Below are positions 17,893-26,801 of a stretch of 55,434 nucleotides of DNA, piece by piece. Position 1 is the stretch's first letter; every line of letters starts with the position of its first letter. The notes beneath the pieces were generated by a model that searched no databases, was not told the origin of the DNA, and saw only the letters and a program-made list of their open reading frames with translations. The stretch comes from an uncultured Clostridia bacterium (GTDB taxonomy: Bacteria; Bacillota; Clostridia; Christensenellales; Aristaeellaceae). The stretch covers positions 1-55,434 of the forward strand of contig CALVVZ010000003.1 of NCBI GenBank assembly GCA_944364075.1, read 5' to 3'. The position numbers were made by a program, and so were the translations under genes.

Positions 17893-19152
17893 TTACTTCA
17901 GCAGGGCCTCGGCGTTGGTTTGCGCCTTTTCCAGCGCTTGGGTGATGTCCATGCCGCCGGTAATGACATCCTCCACCATGACTTCGATCACTTCGGAAGC
18001 CAGCTGGAAGGTGGCCTGGAACGCATCGGGGGCCATGTAGGTGGTGGCGGCGTCATTATCCGTGCAGGTCATCATGGCTAGCTTTTCCGAGGCCTGATAG
18101 CGGGGATCGTTGATGGTGGGCAGATAGTACCCCGGATAGCCGCAGCGCAGCGACCAGGTCAGGGAGCCGGTCGTTTCCGTATCCTCATACCCGTTGTGCC
18201 ACCACTCAATGAAGCGCATGGCAGCCAGCTTGGCTTCCTCGGAAGCGTACTTGGTAATGGAGAAGCCCGACACGGAGCAGGGATTCATGGGGCCGGCTGC
18301 GCCATAGGGCAGCTGCGCGACGCCGTAGTTGATCTCGTTGGTTTCCGCGCCGGAGCTGATCCAGGCGCCGTCGGGCATAATGCCGATCTGACCGGCGTAG
18401 AACATGGACGCCGTGTCGGATTCAACGGGATTATCCCCCGATACGGTCATGTCCTTGAACCATTGCAGGAATTCCGCATAGCCCGCGTTGCCCTTGAAGT
18501 TTGCCTTTAGGTTACCGTTCTCATCAAAATCCACAAAGAGCCCACCCATACGCTGGATCAGCTGCAGGTTGGTGTAGATGGCATTGTAACTGATGCCGGA
18601 ACCGTAGATGTTCATATCGGGATTGGTGATCTTGGCGGCGTATTCCGCCCATTGCTCATAGGTGGCCGGGGGCGTGTCAGGGTCCAGGCCCGCCGCTTCA
18701 AAAAGATCCTTGTTCCAGTACAAGTACCGGCCGGTGACCTGGAAGGGAACCACATACAGGATGCCGTTCTTGGAGCACAGATCCAGATAACCGGTGATAA
18801 AATCTTCCTTCTTCAGGGATGTCTTCTCGAAGATCTCATTCATGTCGATGATGTAATCCGGATAGGTATCCTTGTAGGAGTGCGCGCCAAGCACCATGTC
18901 CGGTCCTTCGTCGCCTGCGAAGGCGGAGGCGATTTTCTCCTGGAAGCTGGCGTTGATGTCCATGTCAATGGTGATTTGGTAGGGATTGGTGCGGTTGAAT
19001 TCGTCAACCAGTTCGATGAGCACGTCGCCGTCCGCGCCGGTCCAGCCGTTCCAGAAGGTGACGGTTACGGGTGTGGTCTCCTCCGCCATGACCAAGGGAA
19101 GCGCGCCGAGTGCCAGCGCCAAAGCAAGGACAGCCGCGAGGAACTTCTTCAT
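17893..19152 (-). CDS. Extracellular sugar-binding lipoprotein-like protein, set 1
   Basis: This 419-residue CUT1 solute-binding protein captures the substrate outside the membrane and hands it to the permeases encoded downstream. The signal peptide is MKKFLAAVLALALALGALPLVMAEE; no lipobox Cys is visible near its end, so anchoring is uncertain. The mature part starts with VTVTFWNGWTGADGDVL and includes the family's YDIP-like ALYE/YLYWNKDLFEAAGLDPDTPP region. AGGAGGTCTG precedes ATG 19152; an earlier in-frame ATG has no ribosome site. It is the first gene of the minus-strand operon and is followed by hairpins. It is paralogous to the protein at 31856-33145, sharing the FWNGWTG start. Confidence 0.93.
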   Translation of the reverse strand: MKKFLAAVLALALALGALPLVMAEETTPVTVTFWNGWTGADGDVLIELVDEFNRTNPYQITIDMDINASFQEKIASAFAGDEGPDMVLGAHSYKDTYPDYIIDMNEIFEKTSLKKEDFITGYLDLCSKNGILYVVPFQVTGRYLYWNKDLFEAAGLDPDTPPATYEQWAEYAAKITNPDMNIYGSGISYNAIYTNLQLIQRMGGLFVDFDENGNLKANFKGNAGYAEFLQWFKDMTVSGDNPVESDTASMFYAGQIGIMPDGAWISSGAETNEINYGVAQLPYGAAGPMNPCSVSGFSITKYASEEAKLAAMRFIEWWHNGYEDTETTGSLTWSLRCGYPGYYLPTINDPRYQASEKLAMMTCTDNDAATTYMAPDAFQATFQLASEVIEVMVEDVITGGMDITQALEKAQTNAEALLK

Positions 19153-19192
19153 ACCAACAGACCTCCTATTTTTTTGTGTGAAACGAACCTTT

Positions 19193-19216
19193 GCTATTTC
19201 GTTTCTTCTATTTAGC
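19193..19216 (-). promoter_or_regulatory. Possible LacI-type operator at the set-1 promoter
   Basis: ATTTAGC (19210-19216) abuts the -10 hexamer, and a weaker CG-centred partial palindrome GCTATTTCGTTTCTTC occupies 19193-19208. The arms resemble the perfect palindromes at 23220 and 31736. A repressor here would block early transcription. Confidence 0.4.
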
Positions 19217-19245
19217 ATGGTATCATCTGGAAAAATAAATGTCAA
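19217..19245 (-). promoter_or_regulatory. Promoter of the set-1 ABC/esterase/MATE operon
   Basis: Minus-strand TTGACA (19245-19240) and TACCAT (19222-19217) are spaced by 17 bases, about 65 bases upstream of the binding-protein ATG. Confidence 0.78.
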
Positions 19246-19347
19246 CAAAAAATATGATGAATGGATTATTTCTACAAAAATTATTCATAATAGCGGAAAC
19301 AATATATAAAAAATATACAATAAAGAACGGAAGCCAAGAGAGCGCAC

Positions 19348-19395
19348 AAAAAACCGCCGCTAAATGCACGCACATCATCATTTAGCAGCGGTTTT
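19348..19395 (-). terminator. Terminator of the hydrolase operon
   Basis: A long stem formed by AAACCGCCGCTAAATG (19351-19366) and CATTTAGCAGCGGTTT (19379-19394), with one mismatch, ends in a minus-strand run of six T. The stem contains GCTAAAT/ATTTAGC arms like the operator palindromes, so it may double as a repressor site. Confidence 0.85.
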
Positions 19396-19404
19396 GCGAT
19401 TAAT

Positions 19405-20922
19405 TTAGCGAATGCGGACAGCTGTGGCGGCGTGGGTGAAAAGCTCGCGGCCATCGGCAAGCATGTCTTTTTGCACGAGGATGCCCAAGCGCCCTTGCCC
19501 AAGGCGCGTTAGCGTGATTTCAGGGCAGCACCAGCTGTTCAGCCACCGCAGGGAAATACGCAGGGTGCGGCGATCCAGGAAACGTGCGGTGGCGGCATAG
19601 TCGGGCAGATCTTCCAGGACCGATGCGGTTTTGCGGGGGGTCCACATGCCATTGAGGCTGGCGCGAAGCTCCGCGATGCCGTCCAGGGTCAGCACCAAAT
19701 CGCCGCCCTGGCGCGTCAGGCGCAGAAAGCGCACCTGGGCGTTGCGGTGAGGGGCGTAAAACAGATGATAGAAGTCCTCCTGCACGGGAGCGACCTCGAT
19801 CCAGGGCTGAAATATGCCATCTGTTACGAAGTAGTCTCCTTCCCAGCTGTCCGCGTCCTCCGGCAGGAGGGCGGCGGGCGCGGGAGGGACGCAGCGGCTG
19901 CGCTCGTATTGCCGCAGGCTTTCACAGGCGGCGTCATCCGGCGACAGCGGTTCCTGGGCTGCCGAAGCCATCAGGGACTCCAGCAATTCCATCACCTTGG
20001 GCACGCCGTGAGGATAGCGCCCGGCCTGGTGAACGGCTACTACCATGTCTTGCCGGGGCCAGATCAGGCACAGCTGCCCTTGACCACCGTCAAAGCGAAC
20101 CATGCCGGGCTGCTTGCACATCCACAGCTGCCAGCCATAGCCCATGGCGCTGTCGTCTGTGCCGGGGGTGCTGCTGGTTTCCACCTGCTTGGTCATGGCC
20201 TGCTCCATCCATGAACGGCTGATCAGCTGCTGGCCGTCCGCAAAACCATAGGCGGCATAGAACATGCCAAGGCGCAGGTTGGCGCGGGTGGTGGCGCTGG
20301 TTCCTGGCTCGGCTACATACACGCCGTTGAATTTCCGCCATACATGTTCCTGAGGCGCGATGCCGATGCGGTCGAACAGGCGCTTGCGCATATAAACGTC
20401 CAACGGCTCGCCAGAGCGTTTTTCAACTGCGGCGCCAAGCAAACAACTGCCCACGGAGTTGTACAGGAACTGTTCTCCGGGTTCGTGGACGATCGGTTCC
20501 CGCAGGAAACGCTCCAACCACCGCTCGTCCATTTCCGGCATGCGCGCCATGCCCACGGACATGCTCATCAGGTGGCGCATTTTCAGCCGTTTCATTTTTT
20601 CATCCGGGACGATACCGTAGCGTTCAAATTCCTCTGCAAAGACATCCGTAAAGCGTTCCTCCTCGGAAAGGAGGCCCTGAGCGCATGCCAAGCCGAAACC
20701 GGTGCAGGTGTAACTTTTGCCCAGAGAATGATTGGTGTGAGGCATCTGCCCGCTATAAGGCGCCAGGTAGGTCTCGCAGAAAATTCTGCCATGCCGCTCC
20801 ATAACGATGCCGTGCAGCTCGTTTTCCGTGGCGTCCAGAGCGCGAAGACAGGCTTCGACCTGATGGCTGCTCAGGCCGACCGCCTCGGGTGCGCATTGGC
20901 CTAGAATCAGATCGTTTTTCAT
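19405..20922 (-). CDS. SxxK serine hydrolase (class C beta-lactamase fold)
   Basis: This is a 505-residue protein of the beta-lactamase/esterase EstB/AmpC-like superfamily. The catalytic SxxK is S66-L-G-K69 (NHSLGKSYT). A YNS triad typical of class C enzymes appears in FLYNSVGSCLLGA. About 130 residues follow the catalytic domain as a separate beta-rich region. There is no signal peptide, so a cytoplasmic esterase or amidase is more likely than a secreted beta-lactamase. ATG 20922 follows GGGAGGCAGCC and overlaps the preceding stop by four bases (ATGA). It is last in a four-gene hydrolase operon and is distinct from the SxxK paralogues at 30568 and 33233. Confidence 0.88.
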   Translation of the reverse strand: MKNDLILGQCAPEAVGLSSHQVEACLRALDATENELHGIVMERHGRIFCETYLAPYSGQMPHTNHSLGKSYTCTGFGLACAQGLLSEEERFTDVFAEEFERYGIVPDEKMKRLKMRHLMSMSVGMARMPEMDERWLERFLREPIVHEPGEQFLYNSVGSCLLGAAVEKRSGEPLDVYMRKRLFDRIGIAPQEHVWRKFNGVYVAEPGTSATTRANLRLGMFYAAYGFADGQQLISRSWMEQAMTKQVETSSTPGTDDSAMGYGWQLWMCKQPGMVRFDGGQGQLCLIWPRQDMVVAVHQAGRYPHGVPKVMELLESLMASAAQEPLSPDDAACESLRQYERSRCVPPAPAALLPEDADSWEGDYFVTDGIFQPWIEVAPVQEDFYHLFYAPHRNAQVRFLRLTRQGGDLVLTLDGIAELRASLNGMWTPRKTASVLEDLPDYAATARFLDRRTLRISLRWLNSWCCPEITLTRLGQGRLGILVQKDMLADGRELFTHAATAVRIR

Positions 20923-21527
20923 GGCTGCCTCCCGTCGTGCAGCAGGTCCGCGAGCAGCGCGGTCCATGCGGGATCATGGGAGGATCGCCAGAGAGTTTCC
21001 TGGCGAACGTCCTCGGGCAGCGTATAGGCGGCCGGATCTCCGCTGTTCCGCTCGCCAAAAACGGCGGCAAGCGCCATGGCGTCGCTCCAGGTCAGCGGAA
21101 GGTCGGGGTCTGCGTCCAGGGCAATGGCTACACGGACCAGGGAAGGGCAGGAAGCACGCAGATGCGCGGCGGCCCAGCCGCCTGTGCCGACGCCCAGGGC
21201 AAGGACGGTGGGCGTTACGGGAAAACTGCGCGCGGCAAAGGGGAGCAGGCCGTCGGTGAGAAACGTCCGCCAGTGAGGGCCGTAACGCATATCCGCAAAG
21301 CAGGATCGCAGGCCGTTGGGCATGAGGAAGGCCGCGCCGGTTTTTTCGGTCAGTTCCGCCAGGCTGCATAGCTGCAGGAGCTGCGTTCCCTGCTGCCCCA
21401 GATCATGGAGAAAGAGCACAAGCGGAACCGGGAACGCTGCTTGTGCGGCGGTATCCGGCAGGGCCAGCTGCCAGGATTGCGCGTGCTCCAGGCCGGGCAG
21501 ACGGCTGTCGCATGCCACAAGAATCAT
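20919..21527 (-). CDS. Short alpha/beta-hydrolase-like protein lacking the nucleophile serine
   Basis: This 202-residue protein has alpha/beta-hydrolase-type features (VPLVLFLHDLGQQG, then ALGVGTGGWAAA at the nucleophile elbow). The position of the usual Ser is Gly114 (G-V-G-T-G) and the C-terminal region that would carry the catalytic His is absent. It resembles the N-terminal half of the gene at 25096-26730, which has the same degenerate elbow (GLGSG). It is therefore probably non-catalytic, perhaps a binding or scaffolding partner. ATG 21527 overlaps the previous stop (ATGA) and follows GGAAGG; the GTG six bases upstream is too close to that ribosome site. Confidence 0.65.
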   Translation of the reverse strand: MILVACDSRLPGLEHAQSWQLALPDTAAQAAFPVPLVLFLHDLGQQGTQLLQLCSLAELTEKTGAAFLMPNGLRSCFADMRYGPHWRTFLTDGLLPFAARSFPVTPTVLALGVGTGGWAAAHLRASCPSLVRVAIALDADPDLPLTWSDAMALAAVFGERNSGDPAAYTLPEDVRQETLWRSSHDPAWTALLADLLHDGRQP

Positions 21528-22288
21528 AGGCACACCTTCCTTTCATCCATCCAGACCATAAAATCCTCGATCCATTGGTTCCAGCAGGAAAAGCTGTGGA
21601 CGCCCGGCCCCTGCCGCCAGGCCACCTCCGCGCCGGCGCTGCGCAGATCGTCCCGGGCGATGGTGTTGAGCGCATAGCCAAAGTCCTCCGTGCCGCACAT
21701 CATGTACAGGCGCGGGCACTTCCCCTGGGCGGCCCGCTGACGCGCCAGCCAGATCACGTCGTTGGCGTTGTTGACAAGGTTCTGATGGGCGCCGAATGCG
21801 TACAGCATGTCCGGGCCGCCTGGCTGTATGCCGCGCTCGTAACGCTCGACAATGGTGGGCAGGGAAATGGCGCCTGCAAAAGCGCCTGCGCCGTGAAACG
21901 CCTCCGGCAGGTTCATGGCAAGGCGAAAAGCGGCGTACCCGCCCATGGATGCGCCGGCCACGTAGTTGTCCTGGCGCGCGGAGGACAAGCAGGGCAGCAG
22001 CGCCCTGGTCATGGGAATCCACTCCTGCTCCAGAAAGTCCGCATACGGTAGGCCATAGCGCATGTTTACGCCGAAGCCGTTGAAAATGGACACCGCCACC
22101 AGCGCGACGCCGCGCTTTTTGGCGGCTTCCACGCAGGTTGCGTCATCGAACCATTCGTTGCAGTCGCAGTTGCCGCCGTGCAGCAGCCATAACGTTGGAT
22201 GCCCTGCCCCTTGATCCGGCAGAAAGACGCGCATGTCCACAGGGGTGCGCAGTATGCGGGAGGGAGCGGAAAAACGCAGGAGAGCCAT
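21524..22288 (-). CDS. Esterase D/enterochelin-esterase-like alpha/beta hydrolase
   Basis: This 254-residue esterase has an N-terminal RVFLPDQ..LWLLHGGNCDCNEW segment typical of S-formylglutathione-hydrolase/tributyrin-esterase-like proteins. The nucleophile elbow is GASMGG with Ser114, and a probable base is the His in GPGVHSFSCWNQW near residue 235. It is the only member of this four-gene operon with a complete esterase-D elbow. No signal peptide is present. It starts six bases after the upstream gene's stop and ends by overlapping the next gene by four bases, so translation is coupled through the operon. Tributyrin-esterase-type enzymes deacylate short-chain esters. Confidence 0.88.
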   Translation of the reverse strand: MALLRFSAPSRILRTPVDMRVFLPDQGAGHPTLWLLHGGNCDCNEWFDDATCVEAAKKRGVALVAVSIFNGFGVNMRYGLPYADFLEQEWIPMTRALLPCLSSARQDNYVAGASMGGYAAFRLAMNLPEAFHGAGAFAGAISLPTIVERYERGIQPGGPDMLYAFGAHQNLVNNANDVIWLARQRAAQGKCPRLYMMCGTEDFGYALNTIARDDLRSAGAEVAWRQGPGVHSFSCWNQWIEDFMVWMDERKVCL

Positions 22289-22294
22289 GCGCGA

Positions 22295-23194
22295 TCACCT
22301 CACTTGTTCCTGGAATTCGTCGGGGTAAATGACCTGCCGCTTCAGGGGAAGGAACTCATCCAGCGCTTTTTGGATGTAGGTATCCCACATGCGGAAGTCA
22401 TGATCATAGCCTTGCGCCAGCTCGTAGTCCACCTGATAACCTGCCTGGCGCAGCAGGCGCACGTCCTCTTCGACGCGGGAGCGGATAAATTCCTCGCTGC
22501 CGCAGGCGATGAAGAAACGGCAGGCGCTGTCGCCCCGGGCTGGATGCTTGCGGGCCTGGGCCGCCAGGTCAAAGGGGGAGCCGGGAAACGTTTCACTGGG
22601 GCCAAAGGAGGTACAGTACAGCCGGAATTTGTTGCGGAAATGGTCGCTGTCAAGCTCCTGGACCATGGTCTCCGTGCTCATGGTCATGCCGATGCCGCCG
22701 GAAATATCCACGCATGCCGCATACAGCTCCGGGTGCATTAACGCGGTGCCCAGGGCTACGTTGCCGCCCATGGCGTAGCCCATGATAAAGTTGTCCTCCC
22801 GCTTTTCCGAGGAAGCAAACAACGCGCGGATCACCGTGGGCAGTTCCTGGGAAAGAAAGGTCTGATAGGCTACGCCGTAGGCGGTGTCGATGCCAAAGCT
22901 GTTGGCGATGTTGGGCGTGACCAACATGACCCGGTTGCGCTGGGCATACCGCTCCGCATTGGTGTAGCGGTAGGTCAGCGAGTCATCGTCGCCACCGCCG
23001 TGCAACAGGTAGACGGTCTGAAACTTCATGCCGGGACGGTACAGCGCTTTGCCGTGGGCGGTGTTGCGGCCATATTCCTGCTTGTCGGACGTCAAGGGAT
23101 CAAAGTAGCTCAGCTCGTCCGTGGGATAAACCACGGAAATGTCCACATAGCGGCCCAACGCCTGACTGCGGTAATTGAAACGAAGCATGCCCAT
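22295..23194 (-). CDS. Esterase-like alpha/beta hydrolase with Ser-to-Ala nucleophile
   Basis: This 299-residue protein is clearly related to the esterase encoded next to it (VYLLHGGGDDDSLTYR, GIDTAYGVAYQTFL, C-terminal GYDHDFRMWDTYI with the likely catalytic His). The nucleophile elbow reads GYAMGG, so the catalytic Ser is replaced by Ala141. The codon is GCC, and the rest of the fold looks intact, so this is not simple decay. A non-catalytic ligand-binding or regulatory role is possible. CAAAGGAGGCCGACC precedes ATG 23194. It is the first gene of the operon, behind a strong promoter and a perfect GCTAAA-type palindrome. Confidence 0.8.
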   Translation of the reverse strand: MGMLRFNYRSQALGRYVDISVVYPTDELSYFDPLTSDKQEYGRNTAHGKALYRPGMKFQTVYLLHGGGDDDSLTYRYTNAERYAQRNRVMLVTPNIANSFGIDTAYGVAYQTFLSQELPTVIRALFASSEKREDNFIMGYAMGGNVALGTALMHPELYAACVDISGGIGMTMSTETMVQELDSDHFRNKFRLYCTSFGPSETFPGSPFDLAAQARKHPARGDSACRFFIACGSEEFIRSRVEEDVRLLRQAGYQVDYELAQGYDHDFRMWDTYIQKALDEFLPLKRQVIYPDEFQEQVR

Positions 23195-23219
23195 CGGTCG
23201 GCCTCCTTTGTCTGCGGTT

Positions 23220-23233
23220 GCTAAATGTTTAGC
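23220..23233. promoter_or_regulatory. Palindromic operator upstream of the hydrolase operon
   Basis: GCTAAATGTTTAGC lies between the -10 hexamer and the ribosome site of the minus-strand hydrolase operon, a roadblock position. It matches the palindrome at 31736-31749 in 13 of 14 positions. The LacI-type protein encoded at 27161 is the natural candidate. Confidence 0.65.
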
Positions 23234-23258
23234 TTCACGTGCTTTGCTTGTTAGCAGC

Positions 23259-23287
23259 ATCATAGCATGGCGGATCACGGCTGTCAA
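23259..23287 (-). promoter_or_regulatory. Promoter of the minus-strand hydrolase operon
   Basis: Minus-strand TTGACA (23287-23282) and TATGAT (23264-23259) with a 17-base spacer, about 65 bases upstream of ATG 23194. Confidence 0.85.
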
Positions 23288-23341
23288 GGGGATCAGACGG
23301 CAAAAACATAAGGTAAGTATGTGGAAATTCCGTATCACTTC

Positions 23342-23395
23342 TTGACATATGCCGGAAAAGCTGATAAGGTAAAAGCAGAGATGTAACGTTTTAGC
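23342..23395 (+). promoter_or_regulatory. Promoter and possible operator of the plus-strand carboxylesterase
   Basis: TTGACA (23342-23347) and a weak -10, TAAGGT (23365-23370), are 17 bases apart. GATGTAACGTTTTAGC (23380-23395) lies over the expected start of transcription; it has a CG centre and a TTTAGC arm like the site at 28788-28803. The -10 is poor, so strength is uncertain. Confidence 0.5.
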
Positions 23396-23431
23396 CATCT
23401 GCACACCATCACGCGAGAGGAGACGAATTCC

Positions 23432-24940
23432 ATGCTTCGAAGAACCAGGGTGGAAACGGGATGGGTCGTGGGCATTCCCGCGGCAGACCCGCGCATCACA
23501 GCGTACAAAGGGATACCCTTTGCGGCCCCGCCCACAGGGCGCAACCGCTGGCGCGCACCGCAGCCGGCGGCAAACTGGGAGGGCGACCGCCTATGCTATA
23601 CCTTTGGGCCCATGTCCATGCAGCAGCCGCATATGAGCGGCGGCGTCGGCCTGTATGAAAAGGAGTGGCTGTGCGATCCCGAATGCCCCATGGACGAGGA
23701 CTGCCTGTATCTGAACGTATGGACCCCTGCCATGACCGGCCGGGAGCGCTATCCGGTACTGGTGTGGTACTTTGGCGGCGGGCTGATGATGGGCGCGCCC
23801 AATGAAATGGAATTTGATGGAGAAAGGCTGGCGCGCCGCGGCATCGTGGTGGTCACGGTGAATTACCGCACCAATGTATTCGGCTTTCTGGCGCATCCGG
23901 AGCTGACCCGGGAGGCGCCGGATGCGCCTACGAACTTCGGCCACCTGGACCAGCAATGCGCCACCCGCTGGGTACAGCGGAATATCGCGGCCTTTGGCGG
24001 AGATCCCGGGCATATCACCATTGCGGGACAGTCTGCGGGCGGCGGAAGCGTCCAGGCACAGCTGACATCGCCGCAGAACGAAGGCCTGTGCCAGTGTGCG
24101 ATCATTGACAGCGGCGTTTTTATCAATCCGTACCTGCATTGGATGCCGCCCACGCGCACCATGGCGGAGGCGGAGGAGCAGGGCGTGGAATTCCTGAAAC
24201 TGCTGGGCGTATCCTCGATTGCGCAGGCGCGGGAACTGGATGCGGCGTTCGTGCGGGACAAGATGCTGGAGAGCAAGGAAGTGTTTGGCCGCGCCGTGGA
24301 CCACCGCTTCTGCGTGGGCGATCCCTGGGGGCTCCTGATGCAGGGAAAAGGGCTGCACGTGCCGGTGCTGACGGGCTGGACCCGGGACGAGTTTGCGCTG
24401 TCCTTTCCTGCGCTGCCGCCCCAGGAGGAAGCAAAACGGCTGGAGGCATGCTTCGGGCAGGAGGCGGATACGTTCCTGCGCCTGTGCGGTATCCGGGACG
24501 GCATGCATGACGCCCTGCCGCAGGCCAGCCGGATCAATGTGGTGGAGGCTGCTTGCCGTGCGCTGAGCGAAGCCCGCCATGCGCATGGAGAAACTACGTA
24601 TCTTTATGCCTTCGAGCCGCCCATGCCGGGCGACGATGCGGGATGCTTCCATTCCGCTGACCTGTGGTTTTTCTTTGAGACGCTGGCGAAGTGCTGGAGA
24701 CCCTTTACCGGCATGCATTATGACCTGGCACGGCAGATGTGCAACTACTGGGCGAACTTCATCCGTAGCGGCGACCCCAACGGCATGGATGCGGATGGGG
24801 AGACGATGCCGTACTGGATGCCCAGCGGGAGCGCGGCGCGGATCATGCGTTTTGACGGCCGGTGCCGCTGCCGCGCGGACGAGGAGAAACCGCTGGTGCG
24901 TTTCCTGATCGACCGGGAGCGCAAAGCCTGGGAGGATTGA
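23432..24940 (+). CDS. Type-B carboxylesterase (para-nitrobenzyl esterase-like)
   Basis: This 502-residue cytoplasmic ester hydrolase is a paralogue of the gene at 12864-14396. It contains YKGIPFAAPPTGRNRWRAPQ, EDCLYLNVW (89-97), the oxyanion FGGG and GQSAGGG with nucleophile Ser201. Glu320 (TRDEF) and His407 (CFHSADLW) fit the remaining triad positions. The C-terminal block LAKCWRPF.GMHYDLARQMCNYW is shared almost word for word with its paralogue, suggesting a related substrate. There is no signal peptide. GAGAGGAGACG precedes ATG 23432. It is transcribed divergently from the four-gene hydrolase operon, so the 237-base intergenic region carries both promoters and both operator candidates. 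Confidence 0.93.
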   Translation: MLRRTRVETGWVVGIPAADPRITAYKGIPFAAPPTGRNRWRAPQPAANWEGDRLCYTFGPMSMQQPHMSGGVGLYEKEWLCDPECPMDEDCLYLNVWTPAMTGRERYPVLVWYFGGGLMMGAPNEMEFDGERLARRGIVVVTVNYRTNVFGFLAHPELTREAPDAPTNFGHLDQQCATRWVQRNIAAFGGDPGHITIAGQSAGGGSVQAQLTSPQNEGLCQCAIIDSGVFINPYLHWMPPTRTMAEAEEQGVEFLKLLGVSSIAQARELDAAFVRDKMLESKEVFGRAVDHRFCVGDPWGLLMQGKGLHVPVLTGWTRDEFALSFPALPPQEEAKRLEACFGQEADTFLRLCGIRDGMHDALPQASRINVVEAACRALSEARHAHGETTYLYAFEPPMPGDDAGCFHSADLWFFFETLAKCWRPFTGMHYDLARQMCNYWANFIRSGDPNGMDADGETMPYWMPSGSAARIMRFDGRCRCRADEEKPLVRFLIDRERKAWED

Positions 24941-25095
24941 CGGCAGGCGGCGGGGCGGATGCGCCGCGCAGACGGCGCCATGAAGCTGCCTGCGAACATG
25001 GATGAACCCCGGACGCCGAAAGCCCATGCGGAGGGAGCGCGGCCCGAAGGCCGACTGCTGCGGATGCGCTGGGGCAGGGGGAAACGGAGGAAATT

Positions 25096-26730
25096 ATGCT
25101 GTACCATAAAATATTTCGTCATGCCGGGGAGGAAATGTATCTCTACTACCCCGGCGCTGAGCAGCGGACGCCGTTCAAGCGCAGCGCGCTGCTGATCCTG
25201 CTGGATCAGGTGAATGAGGAAAGCGTGAGAAAATGCATGGAGGACATGGCGCTGGAGGACTGGTGCAGGGATGAGGAAGTCATTCTGGCGTTTCCGGACC
25301 CCGGAGCAGGCGGGTGGGCGTCCATGACCCATGAAAAATTCCGGCTGTACTATGACGGCCTATCCAAGCCCGATGACGATCCGCTGCCGACCAATGCCGT
25401 GGGCATTCCTACCCTGGAAGCCATGCTCGGCACGTGGCATCCCATGCATGACGTGCGCTATGTGATAGGCCTGGGCAGCGGCGCGGACTATGCCCTGCGT
25501 CTGGGCGCGGAGAGGCCGGAGTGGTTGGCCGGCGTCTGGGCCCCTGGCGGACGGCTGCAACCGGGGACGGAGCCCGTTGCGCCCATGCCGGTTTGGCTTT
25601 CGGAGACGGATGCGTATACCGTCAGCAGCTTTTGCCGCGCCAATCAGACCGATGCGATGCAGGGAGAAGCACGCTGGTGCAGCCGGAACCCTGCCCAGCG
25701 GGTGGTGGAGGCGGCGCTGCCGGTCAACGGAACGTCCCTGCGCCGGGTATGGAAAACGCTTTTCCGCAGGGTGCGCCGGGTCAATACCTGCATCCATGGC
25801 GACGTCACGGACCGCATGGAGGATGCCAGGAATCTGTTTGCCTGCTTTGTGGAAGACGACCGGCTGGACGGAAAGCCGCACACCTGGTTTGTTCATGTGC
25901 CCCGGGGCATTGCCTGCGGGGAGCGGGTGCCGCTGGTCGTTTTCTTCCACGGCGGCTCGGACAACCCGGCCGAAGCGGCGGAGATGAGCCGCGTCCATGA
26001 GCTGGGGGAACGCGAGAAATTCATTACGGTTTACCCCTGGGGTACCAACCGGTGCAGCTGGAACAGCGGCATGGAACCCGATCAGGAGGACGACGACGCC
26101 TTCAGCGTGGCGCTGATTCGCCACATGATCCGCAGCTATCCCGTGGACGCCCGCCGCGTCTATCTGACAGGCTTTTCCAATGGAGCGGCTCAGGCGCAGA
26201 GCGTGGCGCTGTGCCATCCGGAGATGATTGCCGCGATCTTCCATATTGATTCCAACTGGCCGGGCATACGCGGAAAATACTGCGAGCTGGATTGGCGTGA
26301 CGTGATTCCTTTCCAAAAGGCCATGGAACGCAAACGGCGGTATGATTTCCGTATGCCCGTGTGGTACACCTACGGCAGCCGGGAAGTATCCTACCCGGTG
26401 TGGCGCGGCAGTACGCAGCAACACCAGTATGACTTTTGGAAGATGTACAACCATGTGGAGGTCCGGCCCACGCCGGCCATGGGAGAGGCGCAGGAATGCC
26501 CTTGCGGCGTGGCCGGGGACGAACAGGAGATTCTGCGCCCCAGCGCGCGGTATCCCCATCACTGGTATGAGGTGCAGCGCTTCCGAGACGACCGGGGAGA
26601 AAACATCTACAACTATGTGGTGATGCATGACAAGGGCCATGAGGTGGCGGAGATGGACGTGGCCCTGGGCTGGCAGTATGCGCGCCGCTTCCAGCGCTTG
26701 CCGGACGGTAGCCTGCTTCGGGTGGAATAA
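25096..26730 (+). CDS. Two-domain alpha/beta hydrolase (PHB depolymerase/feruloyl esterase-like)
   Basis: This 544-residue protein is built from two hydrolase-like halves. Residues 1-235 resemble the short protein at 20919-21527, and the elbow there is GLGSG with Gly127 in the nucleophile position, so this half is probably inactive. Residues 255-540 form a PHB-depolymerase/feruloyl-esterase-type domain (LVVFFHGGSDN, then GFSNGAAQ with Ser361 and a likely His in MHDKGHEVAEMD). There is no signal peptide, so it acts on imported substrate. ACGGAGGAAATT precedes ATG 25096. It follows the carboxylesterase by 155 bases on the same strand without a clear terminator between. Confidence 0.85.
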   Translation: MLYHKIFRHAGEEMYLYYPGAEQRTPFKRSALLILLDQVNEESVRKCMEDMALEDWCRDEEVILAFPDPGAGGWASMTHEKFRLYYDGLSKPDDDPLPTNAVGIPTLEAMLGTWHPMHDVRYVIGLGSGADYALRLGAERPEWLAGVWAPGGRLQPGTEPVAPMPVWLSETDAYTVSSFCRANQTDAMQGEARWCSRNPAQRVVEAALPVNGTSLRRVWKTLFRRVRRVNTCIHGDVTDRMEDARNLFACFVEDDRLDGKPHTWFVHVPRGIACGERVPLVVFFHGGSDNPAEAAEMSRVHELGEREKFITVYPWGTNRCSWNSGMEPDQEDDDAFSVALIRHMIRSYPVDARRVYLTGFSNGAAQAQSVALCHPEMIAAIFHIDSNWPGIRGKYCELDWRDVIPFQKAMERKRRYDFRMPVWYTYGSREVSYPVWRGSTQQHQYDFWKMYNHVEVRPTPAMGEAQECPCGVAGDEQEILRPSARYPHHWYEVQRFRDDRGENIYNYVVMHDKGHEVAEMDVALGWQYARRFQRLPDGSLLRVE

Positions 26731-26801
26731 TGCCGGAACGCTGCCTGAGCGGCGCGGTTTTGCGCATGTCCGCTTGAAAAAAGGGCCATACGAAGAATGA
26801 A

